Position numbers and translations under genes: made by a program | Notes under the pieces: model-generated | Seen by the model: the letters and a program-made list of their open reading frames with translations, nothing else | The model's database searches: none | Told to the model about the DNA's origin: nothing | Part shown: piece by piece, positions 7,348 to 14,034 of the stretch | Layout: every line of letters begins with the position of its first letter | Numbering within the stretch: the stretch's first letter is position 1 | NCBI GenBank assembly: GCA_938010745.1 | Contig: CALLVF010000061.1 | Coordinates: forward strand, 1 to 19,099 | Length of the DNA: 19,099 bases | Origin: an uncultured Patescibacteria group bacterium | GTDB taxonomy: Bacteria > Patescibacteriota > Microgenomatia > UBA1406 > GWC2-37-13 | Direction: 5' to 3'

Positions 7348-9684
7348 TTATAATCTTGCTCTTTGAGTAATTTCTGCCTCCACTAATTCTTTTGGCCGAC
7401 CATACTTTAGCCGAGATAGTTGGATAATTGCTTGGGCCACTTTTTCATTAGCTCCAGCTTTAAGTTTATTAATATCTTTAGTTAAATCAACGGAAAAAGG
7501 TGGCATAGGTTCATTATCTGCAATAGTTTTCATGTAAGCGTGAAATCTCTCAATGTTTATCAGATCAGATTCATTGAAAATTGGTTGGAATTCTCTTTGA
7601 AGATATGATGCATCAGTTACCCCCACACGAAAAGAAATCAAAGTACCTACATTACCAAAAACTGCATTTTTAACTTCTTCATCCATTTGGCCAATGAATT
7701 GATTAGCAACGGTTAAATTTAAGTGATATTTTCTCGCCTCAGATAAAATAGTGGCAAAATTTTGAAACTCATCAACATAAAGAAAAAAATCACGTCTTTG
7801 TGGCTCAGGTATCTCCTGACGACTCATCGCTGCCACCAATATTTTTGGAATTAAAACTAACCCTAGAAAAGAGGAGTTCTCTTCTCCTAATTTACCTTTG
7901 GAAAGATTAATTAATAAAATTTTTCCCTCATCCATTACTTTTCTGAAATCAAAAGCACTTTGTGATTGGCCAATTATATTTCTCATAGTTTTGTTGGTAA
8001 CAAATCGTCCAAACTTAGAGACAATATAATCTAAAACCTCACTTTTGTGAAAGTCTGATGTTTGAGCAATCTGATCAGTCCAATAACGACGAACAATTGG
8101 ATCGGTTACTTTTGGTAAAAGCTCCTGTACATATTTTGGATCAGTTAAACATCTTACCACCTCAACAAAAGTTGTTCCTGGTTCGCTCATCACCGTCAAC
8201 ATCGCATTTCGAACCGCATGTTCAAATCTTGGCCCAATAATCCCAGTCCTTTGTGGATCATAAAGCTTGTACATTAAATTAATAATTGAGGTTGTGATAA
8301 AATGTTTTTGCTCTTCATTTTTTGCCTCCAGAAGATTTAAACCCATTGGCCGCTCTGTATCTGAGGGATCAAAATAAATTACATCTTCTGCCCGCTTAGG
8401 AGGAATATATTTGATAATATCATCAATTAAATCACCATGGGGATCAATTACACAAACACCATAACCGGCTTTAATATCTTGGATTGCCATATCATGAAGA
8501 AGAACCGATTTGCCAACACCAGTTTTTCCAATAATATAAACATGACGCCGCCTATCATCAAATGAAACACAAACAGGTCTTCTGATACCCCGATAATAAC
8601 CATAACCAATAAATGTACCACCACTTTGAGGAACCTCAGCAGGCACAGGGGCGGTCTTGGCTTTAAGCCATTGGATATGAGGTGTCTCAATGCTTCTGTT
8701 TGGAAAATGAAAAATTGTCGCTAACTCATCAGAAGACAATATTGAAATCGATTTGTAAAAAGGTAATTCTAAAATTGGAAAAAATTTATAAATAAAATTA
8801 ATCATAAAACTAGAAGGAAATAAAGTCTTAGCTCCTGTAAAACCATTAACATCAGAGTTAAATTGAGTAAAGCTTGCTTTAATATTTTTAAGATGCATTT
8901 GAGCTAAGTCTTTACTTGAAGATGAAACAACAAAACGAATACAAGTTTCAAAACCAGGCTTTGTGCACTTTTCATCAATTTTCTCAAGTAGTTTTGGATC
9001 AGTTTTGAAAGTAGCCTTTTCAGGGTTTGCTTCGTTTTTTTTAGTTGAGGCAACATAGTTTTTTCCTAACTTCTTCCATTTTGAATTAGCTGGGCGAATC
9101 AATATTTGAATTATCGCTCCTTCATCTTCATCCATTTTTGAGATCGCTGATGTAACACTTGATAAAGGATCAACACTTAAATCCTTGTAAATTTTAAGCG
9201 GCATATACGCCGTCTCTCTTGTAACTAAGGATCCAAAAACTACTTTGCCATTTTCAGAAAAGATATTTGGCTCATCAACTTTTCTAATATCAGCGCTTGG
9301 ATAATAAGCATAGATAGTCTTTTCAACCAAATCAATTATTCGCGAAGGAGCAGAAACATAGAAACGGATATCAGCTTTTTTACCAACTATCTCAAAAGCT
9401 AAAACATCATCTAGCTCTAGAAATGAGAACCAACCACTTTTTTTTAGAGAGGAAAAAGAAGCAAACATCTGTTCAGCAGCATCGATTTTTATATCGTTAT
9501 CTTTTGGCAGACGAACTTCTAATGTTACCATTTCTAACGAAATCTTCTCTCTTTTTTTTATGCGATTGTAAAAAAGAAAAATATAAAATAAAACAAAAGT
9601 CAAAAAGGAAGCTAAAAATAGTGCAAATAAAACTAAGCTAATCGTTATTAATTTATCAATCAATATCGCAATATTTTCGTTCAT
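7348..9684 (-). CDS. VirD4/TraG-like DNA-translocase-type ATPase with N-terminal membrane anchor
   Basis: The protein has one membrane helix at ~13-40 and a cytoplasmic N-terminal domain (~50-350), seen in CPR homologues and of unknown role. A P-loop ATPase domain follows, with Walker A GKTGVGKS at 386-393, IDPHGDLIDDII soon after, Walker B FFLYVDEFQNFA at ~633-644, and the TVANQFIGQM sensor-like segment after it. The order and the DPHGD and DEFQ motifs place it with type IV secretion coupling proteins and HerA/TraG-like hexameric motors that move DNA or protein across the membrane. No relaxase or other secretion gene is visible, so it may be a stand-alone motor, perhaps for DNA transfer or surface-structure assembly. 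It has its own promoter at 9691-9720 and its start codon is the first ATG after that. Confidence 0.85.
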   Translation of the reverse strand: MNENIAILIDKLITISLVLFALFLASFLTFVLFYIFLFYNRIKKREKISLEMVTLEVRLPKDNDIKIDAAEQMFASFSSLKKSGWFSFLELDDVLAFEIVGKKADIRFYVSAPSRIIDLVEKTIYAYYPSADIRKVDEPNIFSENGKVVFGSLVTRETAYMPLKIYKDLSVDPLSSVTSAISKMDEDEGAIIQILIRPANSKWKKLGKNYVASTKKNEANPEKATFKTDPKLLEKIDEKCTKPGFETCIRFVVSSSSKDLAQMHLKNIKASFTQFNSDVNGFTGAKTLFPSSFMINFIYKFFPILELPFYKSISILSSDELATIFHFPNRSIETPHIQWLKAKTAPVPAEVPQSGGTFIGYGYYRGIRRPVCVSFDDRRRHVYIIGKTGVGKSVLLHDMAIQDIKAGYGVCVIDPHGDLIDDIIKYIPPKRAEDVIYFDPSDTERPMGLNLLEAKNEEQKHFITTSIINLMYKLYDPQRTGIIGPRFEHAVRNAMLTVMSEPGTTFVEVVRCLTDPKYVQELLPKVTDPIVRRYWTDQIAQTSDFHKSEVLDYIVSKFGRFVTNKTMRNIIGQSQSAFDFRKVMDEGKILLINLSKGKLGEENSSFLGLVLIPKILVAAMSRQEIPEPQRRDFFLYVDEFQNFATILSEARKYHLNLTVANQFIGQMDEEVKNAVFGNVGTLISFRVGVTDASYLQREFQPIFNESDLINIERFHAYMKTIADNEPMPPFSVDLTKDINKLKAGANEKVAQAIIQLSRLKYGRPKELVEAEITQRARL

Positions 9685-9690
9685 ATAAAA

Positions 9691-9720
9691 ATTATATCAA
9701 TTAAATTGCGTAAAGGACAA
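9691..9720 (-). promoter_or_regulatory. Promoter of the ATPase gene, placed for a near-leaderless mRNA
   Basis: On the minus strand TTGTCC (9715-9720) is followed after 18 bases by a perfect TATAAT (9691-9696). Only six bases separate this -10 box from the ATG (9682-9684), so transcription should begin at or next to the start codon. Confidence 0.6.
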
Positions 9721-9811
9721 AAAAATAATCTTTCAGCTAAAAATATAAGCTATTATTTGTAAGTAAATTTTTTATATTAGATATTTCAATCAATATGAAT
9801 AAATTTAAAGT

Positions 9812-9817
9812 TATAAT
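9812..9817 (+). promoter_or_regulatory. -10 box six bases before the TPR gene
   Basis: A perfect TATAAT lies six bases before the ATG at 9824, the same spacing as in the divergent gene on the other strand. No good -35 is seen at 16-18 bases, so the promoter is less certain than its partner. If used, it would also give a nearly leaderless transcript. Confidence 0.45.
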
Positions 9818-9823
9818 AAAATT

Positions 9824-10315
9824 ATGAAATACGTTAAAAATATTAAAGAACAAAAATTTAAAGGCTTAAAAACAGAACAAATTTTTTTTCAAAAAATTAA
9901 ACTTCCATTAAAAAAAATTAAAATTTTAAAATTAGTCCCGTTTATTTTTATTTACCTATTTTTATTTATTAATATAAAAGAAAGCCAAAATCTTCCCCTG
10001 CTATATTTGCAAGTAATAAGTAAAAAAAAAGAGGCCATAGTCGATTTTTTAAAAAAAATAAGAGCCTTAAATTACTTTCCTCAGGAACTGGAAAAGTATA
10101 AAAAAATTTACGGCAAAAAAATTGATGAGGAAGTTTTTGCCCAAGAAAGAGAGCGGAAACAGATGATAAAAAATCTTGAGCAGATATTAGAAAAAAATCC
10201 AAAAGCAAGAGATGTTTTTTATAGTCTTTATTGGCTTTACAAGGAAGAAGACAATAAAAAAAAGGCGATGGAGTATTTAAGAAAGGCTAAAGAATTGGAT
10301 CCGGAAATAAAGTAA
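9824..10315 (+). CDS. Small membrane-anchored TPR protein
   Basis: The 163-residue protein has a basic N terminus, one likely membrane helix at ~38-52 (LVPFIFIYLFLFINI) and a Lys/Glu-rich helical region. A single TPR-like pair follows at ~118-160, recognisable from the A-R-D-V-F-Y-S-L-Y-W-L-Y and KKAMEYLRKAKELDPE pattern. TPR pairs bind other proteins; here the helices probably face the cytoplasm, given the basic N-terminal segment, though topology is uncertain. No enzyme motif is present. The stop codon (10313-10315) is the first three bases of an octamer repeat array. The partner is unknown. Confidence 0.7.
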   Translation: MKYVKNIKEQKFKGLKTEQIFFQKIKLPLKKIKILKLVPFIFIYLFLFINIKESQNLPLLYLQVISKKKEAIVDFLKKIRALNYFPQELEKYKKIYGKKIDEEVFAQERERKQMIKNLEQILEKNPKARDVFYSLYWLYKEEDNKKKAMEYLRKAKELDPEIK

Positions 10316-10344
10316 TTAAGAAATTAAGCAATTGAGTAATTAAG
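10313..10344. repeat. Left octamer array (N-AATTAAG x4)
   Basis: Four end-to-end octamers are visible: TAATTAAG, AAATTAAG, CAATTGAG, TAATTAAG. The complementary array lies at 10711-10741, so the pair forms long imperfect inverted repeats around the decayed four-helix-bundle gene. Confidence 0.75.
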
Positions 10345-10349
10345 GAAAA

Positions 10350-10690
10350 ATGCGGCAATATTTAACCTTAGAAAATTTAAAAAATCATAAATTAGCTAGA
10401 AAACTTGGTGATATTGCGTGGAAGATATTTAATATTTTTGATTTTGAAGGAAAAAGTTGTTTGGATACCAATTAATTGAGACAACTTAATCAATTACCCC
10501 TAATATCGCGGAAAAATATGGAACATTTCATTATCTTGATAAAATAAAATATTCTATAACAGTCGTGGTTCGCTTCTTGAATCATGACATTGGTTTAAAA
10601 TTATTGTTAAAAGGAAAAAATTAATAGATAAATAAAGATTGTTTTGGATATTATCAACAATTAAGATTAGCCATTAAATGGTTTAATTAA
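10350..10690 (+). pseudogene. Decayed four-helix-bundle protein (S23/IVP family)
   Basis: From an ATG at 10350 the first frame gives MRQYLTLENLKNHKLARKLG and a helical continuation, then stops at 10473. A +1 shift near 10463 continues with GYQLIETT, a stop, then NIAEKYGTFHYLDKIK (10502-10549). A further shift near 10560 gives SRGSLLES, a TGA, then HWFKIIVKRKKLIDK. A last shift gives the end, GYYQQLRLAIKWFN, closing at 10690. Joined, these match the standard layout of small four-helix-bundle proteins related to the 23S rRNA intervening-sequence protein: '..A..L...I', 'IAEG.GR', 'SRGSL.E', 'Y.Q....'. At least three frame breaks and two in-frame stops show it is dead. Its function in bacteria is unknown even when intact. 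Confidence 0.75.
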
Positions 10691-10710
10691 ATCAACTTTT
10701 AACCAAAGAA

Positions 10711-10741
10711 CTTAATTGCTTAATTACTAGTTACTTAATTA
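10711..10741. repeat. Right octamer array (complement of the left)
   Basis: CTTAATTG, CTTAATTA, a 7-base CTAGTTA and CTTAATTA lie end to end. Their reverse complement matches the array at 10313-10344. The array ends five bases before the acylphosphatase start codon, so the unit 10313-10741 fits neatly between two genes like an insertion. Confidence 0.75.
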
Positions 10742-10746
10742 CTTTT

Positions 10747-11046
10747 ATGTTAAAACAAGCTCATCTTTATATAAAAGGCGATGTAATTGGAGTTGGTTTT
10801 CGTGCTTGGACAAAAATTCAAGCAAAAATAAACAACATTACCGGCTGGGTAAAAAATGTTTACGATAAACCAGAAATTTTTGGTGATGCCGGCGGAGTTG
10901 AAGCTTTAATTCAAGGAAGTGAAGAAAATGTAAAAAAAATGATCGATGTTTTAAAACAAGGCTCACCCATTTCTCGAGTCGATGAGGTTGAAGTCATCTG
11001 GCAAAATCCAAAAGAAGTGTTTGAGGAGTTTGAAATTGTGAAATAA
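10747..11046 (+). CDS. acyP: Acylphosphatase
   Basis: The 99-residue protein has the acylphosphatase signature: GDVIGVGFRAW near the N terminus, then GWVKN. Catalytic Arg19 and Asn37 are 18 residues apart, as in the family. The enzyme hydrolyses carboxyl phosphates such as acetyl phosphate or 1,3-bisphosphoglycerate in the cytoplasm. Length and domain are complete. The loop DKPEIFGDAGGVEALIQG is a little longer than the usual DG-VE turn. It stands alone between a repeat array and the leader region of the next operon. No ribosome site is evident. Confidence 0.92.
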   Translation: MLKQAHLYIKGDVIGVGFRAWTKIQAKINNITGWVKNVYDKPEIFGDAGGVEALIQGSEENVKKMIDVLKQGSPISRVDEVEVIWQNPKEVFEEFEIVK

Positions 11047-11067
11047 ATCAAAAATATGTTGCGAAGA

Positions 11068-11073
11068 TATAAT
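11068..11073 (+). promoter_or_regulatory. -10 box before the leader peptide
   Basis: A perfect TATAAT lies 12 bases before the leader ATG (11086), placing a likely start site near 11080. I see no convincing -35 at the right distance, so it could be a weak or activator-dependent promoter, or chance in AT-rich DNA. Confidence 0.4.
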
Positions 11074-11085
11074 TTAGTTTGTCTT

Positions 11086-11139
11086 ATGAAAAAAATGGTT
11101 TTATTTTACATTATCCTCCTTTTTATTGTCCTTGTGTAA
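11086..11139 (+). CDS. Putative attenuator leader peptide rich in Ile/Leu/Val
   Basis: An ATG opens a 17-codon frame, MKKMVLFYIILLFIVLV, ending at TAA 11137-11139. Ten of 17 residues are Val, Leu or Ile, and its codons 10-12 (ATC CTC CTT) are the same bases that form strand 1 of the downstream hairpin set. The stop falls in the loop of hairpin 1-2. This geometry is the one seen in amino acid operon leaders such as ilv and leu. It could instead be the random hydrophobic start of a broken signal peptide; no ribosome site is visible, though a start site near 11080 would make it nearly leaderless. Confidence 0.45.
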   Translation: MKKMVLFYIILLFIVLV

Positions 11140-11209
11140 GGACGGGAGGATGTGTAGATAAAACCGAAAATTAAAATTTAAAAATCCATCCTCCCATAAA
11201 CGGGAGGAT
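11113..11209 (+). promoter_or_regulatory. Candidate 1-2-3-4 transcription attenuator
   Basis: Four mutually complementary strands are visible. Strand 1 is ATCCTCC (11113-11119), strand 2 GGGAGGATG (11144-11152), strand 3 CATCCTCCC (11187-11195) and strand 4 GGGAGGAT (11202-11209). Strands 1 and 2 form a hairpin with an inner GTCCTT/AAGGAC stem (11128-11133 with 11138-11143). Strands 3 and 4 form the terminator. Strand 2 can alternatively pair with strand 3 over nine bases, which would block termination. A ribosome stalled on the Ile/Leu codons in strand 1 would free strand 2; one paused at the leader stop would cover it. The pairing is seen; its regulatory use is inferred. Confidence 0.55.
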
Positions 11210-11215
11210 TTTTTT
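11188..11215 (+). terminator. Intrinsic terminator upstream of the GNAT-like gene
   Basis: An eight-base perfect stem (ATCCTCCC with GGGAGGAT) has a six-base loop and is followed by a run of T. It lies 42 bases before the next gene's start, so it acts on read-through into the operon and not simply at the end of the previous gene. Confidence 0.75.
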
Positions 11216-11257
11216 ATAAGTTTTAAAAGGATTTTTAATAAATAAATATAAAAAATT

Positions 11258-12709
11258 ATGGTTAATGAATTAATATCAAATAAACTTATGGAAGCACAAT
11301 ACGGCCATCTTCCTAAAGAAGAATGGCCTTCTGGCGGACCAATTATTGATGTTACAGCTGTTTTAAGATTAAATGCTTCTGATGTAAGTAAACTGGAATC
11401 AAGAATTAGGGGTAAAAGAATAGCAACAACCAATTGGGTTGAAAAAAAATTTCCTGGCAGAACCGCTTATTTTTTAACGAGACCTTTTTGGTGGCAAAAT
11501 GCTGAAGAGAAAACTCAACGGCTTGCTGCCGAGTGGATGTCAGAAATTATTTTGGCAGTTTATGGAGATGGATATCCTCTACCAAACAAGCATCCTGATT
11601 TTAATCTTGATGGAATTAGAAATGGAACTTTATTACCTTATTTTGGTGTAATTGGGCCAAAAAGAATAACAGAATTGGAAGAGTTAAAAGGAGAGGAATT
11701 GTATAAATTTATTCAAACAAACCAAGAAGAAGTTATTCCGGTAACCACGTCAGCTCTTATACTAACTGATAATGGTTTTGCTGAATTAGGAAGAAATGCT
11801 AATCGTGGTAGTAATGATAAAATGTTTTCAGGATTTGAGGGCGGACCTACTACTTTAGAGCGACTTTTTGATTGGTTAAGAAACAGACATAGACTATTAG
11901 AAAGAGTTCATACCTTAGTATCTGATATGAGAGCAGCTCAACCTCATGATAATTCTCCTTCCTCGGCTGCTGTACAGACTCTTTTATTAAGAGATTTAGG
12001 AATGAGAATTCGTCTTGTTGCACCTTTATATAATGTCAACGGATTTGAACCTTTTTTATCAGTTATAAGACCTCGTAACCCTAACCACTGGAAAGAAACT
12101 AATAGGATGAAAATAATCTATACGTGTTCTGGACCACATATTTCTTTTCTTAAAAAACTTTGGCAACATCAAGTAGGAGAAGAACTTAATTTACAAATAA
12201 TTGACGACGTACAATATCTTAGTCCTCACCCGTTAGGTTTTGTTAAATATCATGGGTCAGATATATATTCTTTCATAGACGTTTATGATAAAGAAAAGAG
12301 GAAAAAATTGTCTCAAGAAGAAATAAGATCGTTGAGTACTTTGGATAAGTCAATTGCTGATTTAGATGAAAAAGCGCCAGTAATTATTGTCAGAGTTGAA
12401 GCAGAAACACCTCAATCTGCAATCACTCAGAGAAAGTTAACAGAGGATGGATTTGTCATCTGCGGAATTGAGGGTGGATATGATGAAAACTATCTTAATG
12501 GCAACAACGAAGAGCTTATAATTAGACGTTATAAAGCTCCAGCTTATATTTATTTAGCTAAATTAGGAAAATCGGTAAAAGAGGGGCAAATAGTTCTATC
12601 GCCAGCATTATTTATAGATCCATCAATTTCTGGTGAAAAAAATGGTTATGATGATGAATTATTTGGAATGTTATATGAGGTTGATGCGAGAATTCGGCAG
12701 GCTATTTAA
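11258..12709 (+). CDS. Double-GNAT-like putative N-acyltransferase, paralogue of the 394-aa protein at 17636
   Basis: This 483-residue protein is clearly homologous to the one at 17636-18820. Aligned blocks are YGDG (102-105), AELGR (175-179), RLFDWL (202-207), VHTLVSDMRAAQ (217-228), SAAVQTLLLRDLGMRIRLVAP (236-256) and VIIVRVEAETPQ...ITQRKLTEDGFVICGI (375-404). The last two blocks, each a strand, a helix with AxQ/TQ and a Gly-hydrophobic turn, resemble the end of GNAT acyltransferase domains, so two GNAT-type halves are likely. The canonical acyl-CoA loop (Q/R-x-x-G-x-G/A) is not recognisable. An N-terminal extension of about 70 residues and a C-terminal tail of about 45 are unique to this copy. 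As first gene of the set with NSAR and M20 genes, it may acylate the amino group of an amino acid. GNAT assignment is moderate; a FemX-like transferase is an alternative. Confidence 0.55.
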   Translation: MVNELISNKLMEAQYGHLPKEEWPSGGPIIDVTAVLRLNASDVSKLESRIRGKRIATTNWVEKKFPGRTAYFLTRPFWWQNAEEKTQRLAAEWMSEIILAVYGDGYPLPNKHPDFNLDGIRNGTLLPYFGVIGPKRITELEELKGEELYKFIQTNQEEVIPVTTSALILTDNGFAELGRNANRGSNDKMFSGFEGGPTTLERLFDWLRNRHRLLERVHTLVSDMRAAQPHDNSPSSAAVQTLLLRDLGMRIRLVAPLYNVNGFEPFLSVIRPRNPNHWKETNRMKIIYTCSGPHISFLKKLWQHQVGEELNLQIIDDVQYLSPHPLGFVKYHGSDIYSFIDVYDKEKRKKLSQEEIRSLSTLDKSIADLDEKAPVIIVRVEAETPQSAITQRKLTEDGFVICGIEGGYDENYLNGNNEELIIRRYKAPAYIYLAKLGKSVKEGQIVLSPALFIDPSISGEKNGYDDELFGMLYEVDARIRQAI

Positions 12710-12745
12710 TGGATTAAAATTTTGATAAAATAATGGCAATATTAA

Positions 12746-14017
12746 ATGAAAAAGTTAAAAATTAAAAAATTATTTATGAAAGAATTTCAACCAATTCCCC
12801 AATCTGAAATTGCCAATCTTGCAAAAAAAGGAGAATTGGGGTTATATTTAACAAAAACAGCAGAAGGTTTAACTCCCCCCAGTCATGAACCAATTACTAT
12901 CTCAAATATACATCTTGTAGAAAAAAAATTGGGTCTTAATTTACCTTTTCAAACATCATTTGGAAGATTTGCTGAGTTGGTTAGATTTTTTCCAATTATT
13001 ACCTTTAAAACAGTTGACGGTCAAGAAATAACAGGGGTTGGAGAAGCACCACCACTTCCTTATCCTTGGTATGACGGAGAAAGCGATGGTTTAACAAGAG
13101 TGACATTAAACGAGTATCTTATTCCACGAATTAGAGCAAATTCTCAAAGAGAAATAACTTCAATATTGGATTTTCGTGAAATGAGCGGAATTAATGGAAT
13201 TGTAAGAAATTATATGGCAAAATGTGGTGTGGAAGGTGCTTATTGGGACGCTTTGGGCAAACTAGTTGGACGTCCAGTATATAGGCTTTGGAGCAATGAG
13301 GAAAAATATTCTGTTGAAGCAGGAACAAGTGTTGGAAGTTTTAACCTTGAAGATGCCCTTAGACGGGTGAAGACCGCGGTTGAAACGGGAATAAGCCGAG
13401 TAAAAGTTAAGATTAAACCCGGTTTTGATGTGATGTTGGTGGCGGCAATAAGAGAAAAATATCCAGATTTAAAACTTCAAGTTGATGCTAATGCAGCTTA
13501 TGACTTATATAATCCCGATCATGTAAGTGCCTTGCAAGCACTTGACCAATTCAATCTATTGATGATCGAACAACCGTTAGCCAATGATGATCGCTATTAT
13601 CACTATCAATTATCAGAACAATTGAACACTCCAATATGTTTAGATGAAAGTATCGAAAATGTTAGGCATGCTATAGAAGCAATTGAGATGTGGGCAAGGG
13701 CGGGAATATTGAATAGGTTAATTATTAACATTAAACCGCCACGAGTTGGAGGATTTTGGGAAGCGGTAAAAATTGCTAAAGTATGTGAAGCAGTTGGTGT
13801 CCCAACTTGGTGTGGAGGTATGATTGAGTCAGCTGTTGGGAAGACGGCCAATATTCATTTTAGTACTTTAACCACTCTGCCAGGCGATCATGTTTCTCAA
13901 GGCAAACCTTATTTTCAAGAAGACGTTGGTGAAACGCCAAGATACCACAATGGTGTTATTGATATCCCTCAAGAGCCAGGTTGGGGGCTTAAGAAAGTCA
14001 ACATTTTAAAAAGTTAA
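12746..14017 (+). CDS. Enolase-superfamily N-acylamino acid racemase / o-succinylbenzoate synthase type
   Basis: All catalytic landmarks of the NSAR/OSBS subgroup are present: the KxK pair (K220, K222, in VKVKIKPGFD), metal ligands D247 (VDANAAYD), E275 (MIEQPL) and D300 (LDES), and the second base K330 in NIKPPRVGG. The subgroup marker WCGGMIESAVGKTAN (355-369) and LPGDHVSQGKPYFQEDV are also present. NSARs interconvert N-acyl (often N-succinyl) D- and L-amino acids by 1,1-proton transfer; the same fold makes o-succinylbenzoate in menaquinone synthesis. No other menaquinone gene is here, while an M20 deacylase and GNAT-like proteins are, so racemase is favoured. Length (423) exceeds the usual ~370 because of an N-terminal extension of about 45 residues; an alternative start is the ATG at 12776. 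The gene follows the GNAT-like gene by 36 bases. Confidence 0.82.
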   Translation: MKKLKIKKLFMKEFQPIPQSEIANLAKKGELGLYLTKTAEGLTPPSHEPITISNIHLVEKKLGLNLPFQTSFGRFAELVRFFPIITFKTVDGQEITGVGEAPPLPYPWYDGESDGLTRVTLNEYLIPRIRANSQREITSILDFREMSGINGIVRNYMAKCGVEGAYWDALGKLVGRPVYRLWSNEEKYSVEAGTSVGSFNLEDALRRVKTAVETGISRVKVKIKPGFDVMLVAAIREKYPDLKLQVDANAAYDLYNPDHVSALQALDQFNLLMIEQPLANDDRYYHYQLSEQLNTPICLDESIENVRHAIEAIEMWARAGILNRLIINIKPPRVGGFWEAVKIAKVCEAVGVPTWCGGMIESAVGKTANIHFSTLTTLPGDHVSQGKPYFQEDVGETPRYHNGVIDIPQEPGWGLKKVNILKS

Positions 14018-14034
14018 TAGTTTAAAGAGAATAC

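Noticed and set aside
7348..9684. Evidence for a complete conjugative system
   Set aside because: No relaxase, VirB4 or mating-channel gene lies nearby; the ATPase alone is not enough.
10350..10475. A real 41-residue small protein
   Set aside because: Matches to the same family continue in other frames downstream, so it is the start of a broken gene.
10350..10690. Diversity-generating retroelement accessory (Avd) gene
   Set aside because: The family fold is related, but no reverse transcriptase, template repeat or variable repeat is seen.
11113..11215. T-box or known riboswitch
   Set aside because: The T-box sequence (AGGGTGGNACCGCG-like) and specifier-loop architecture are absent; the strand set fits a simpler attenuator.
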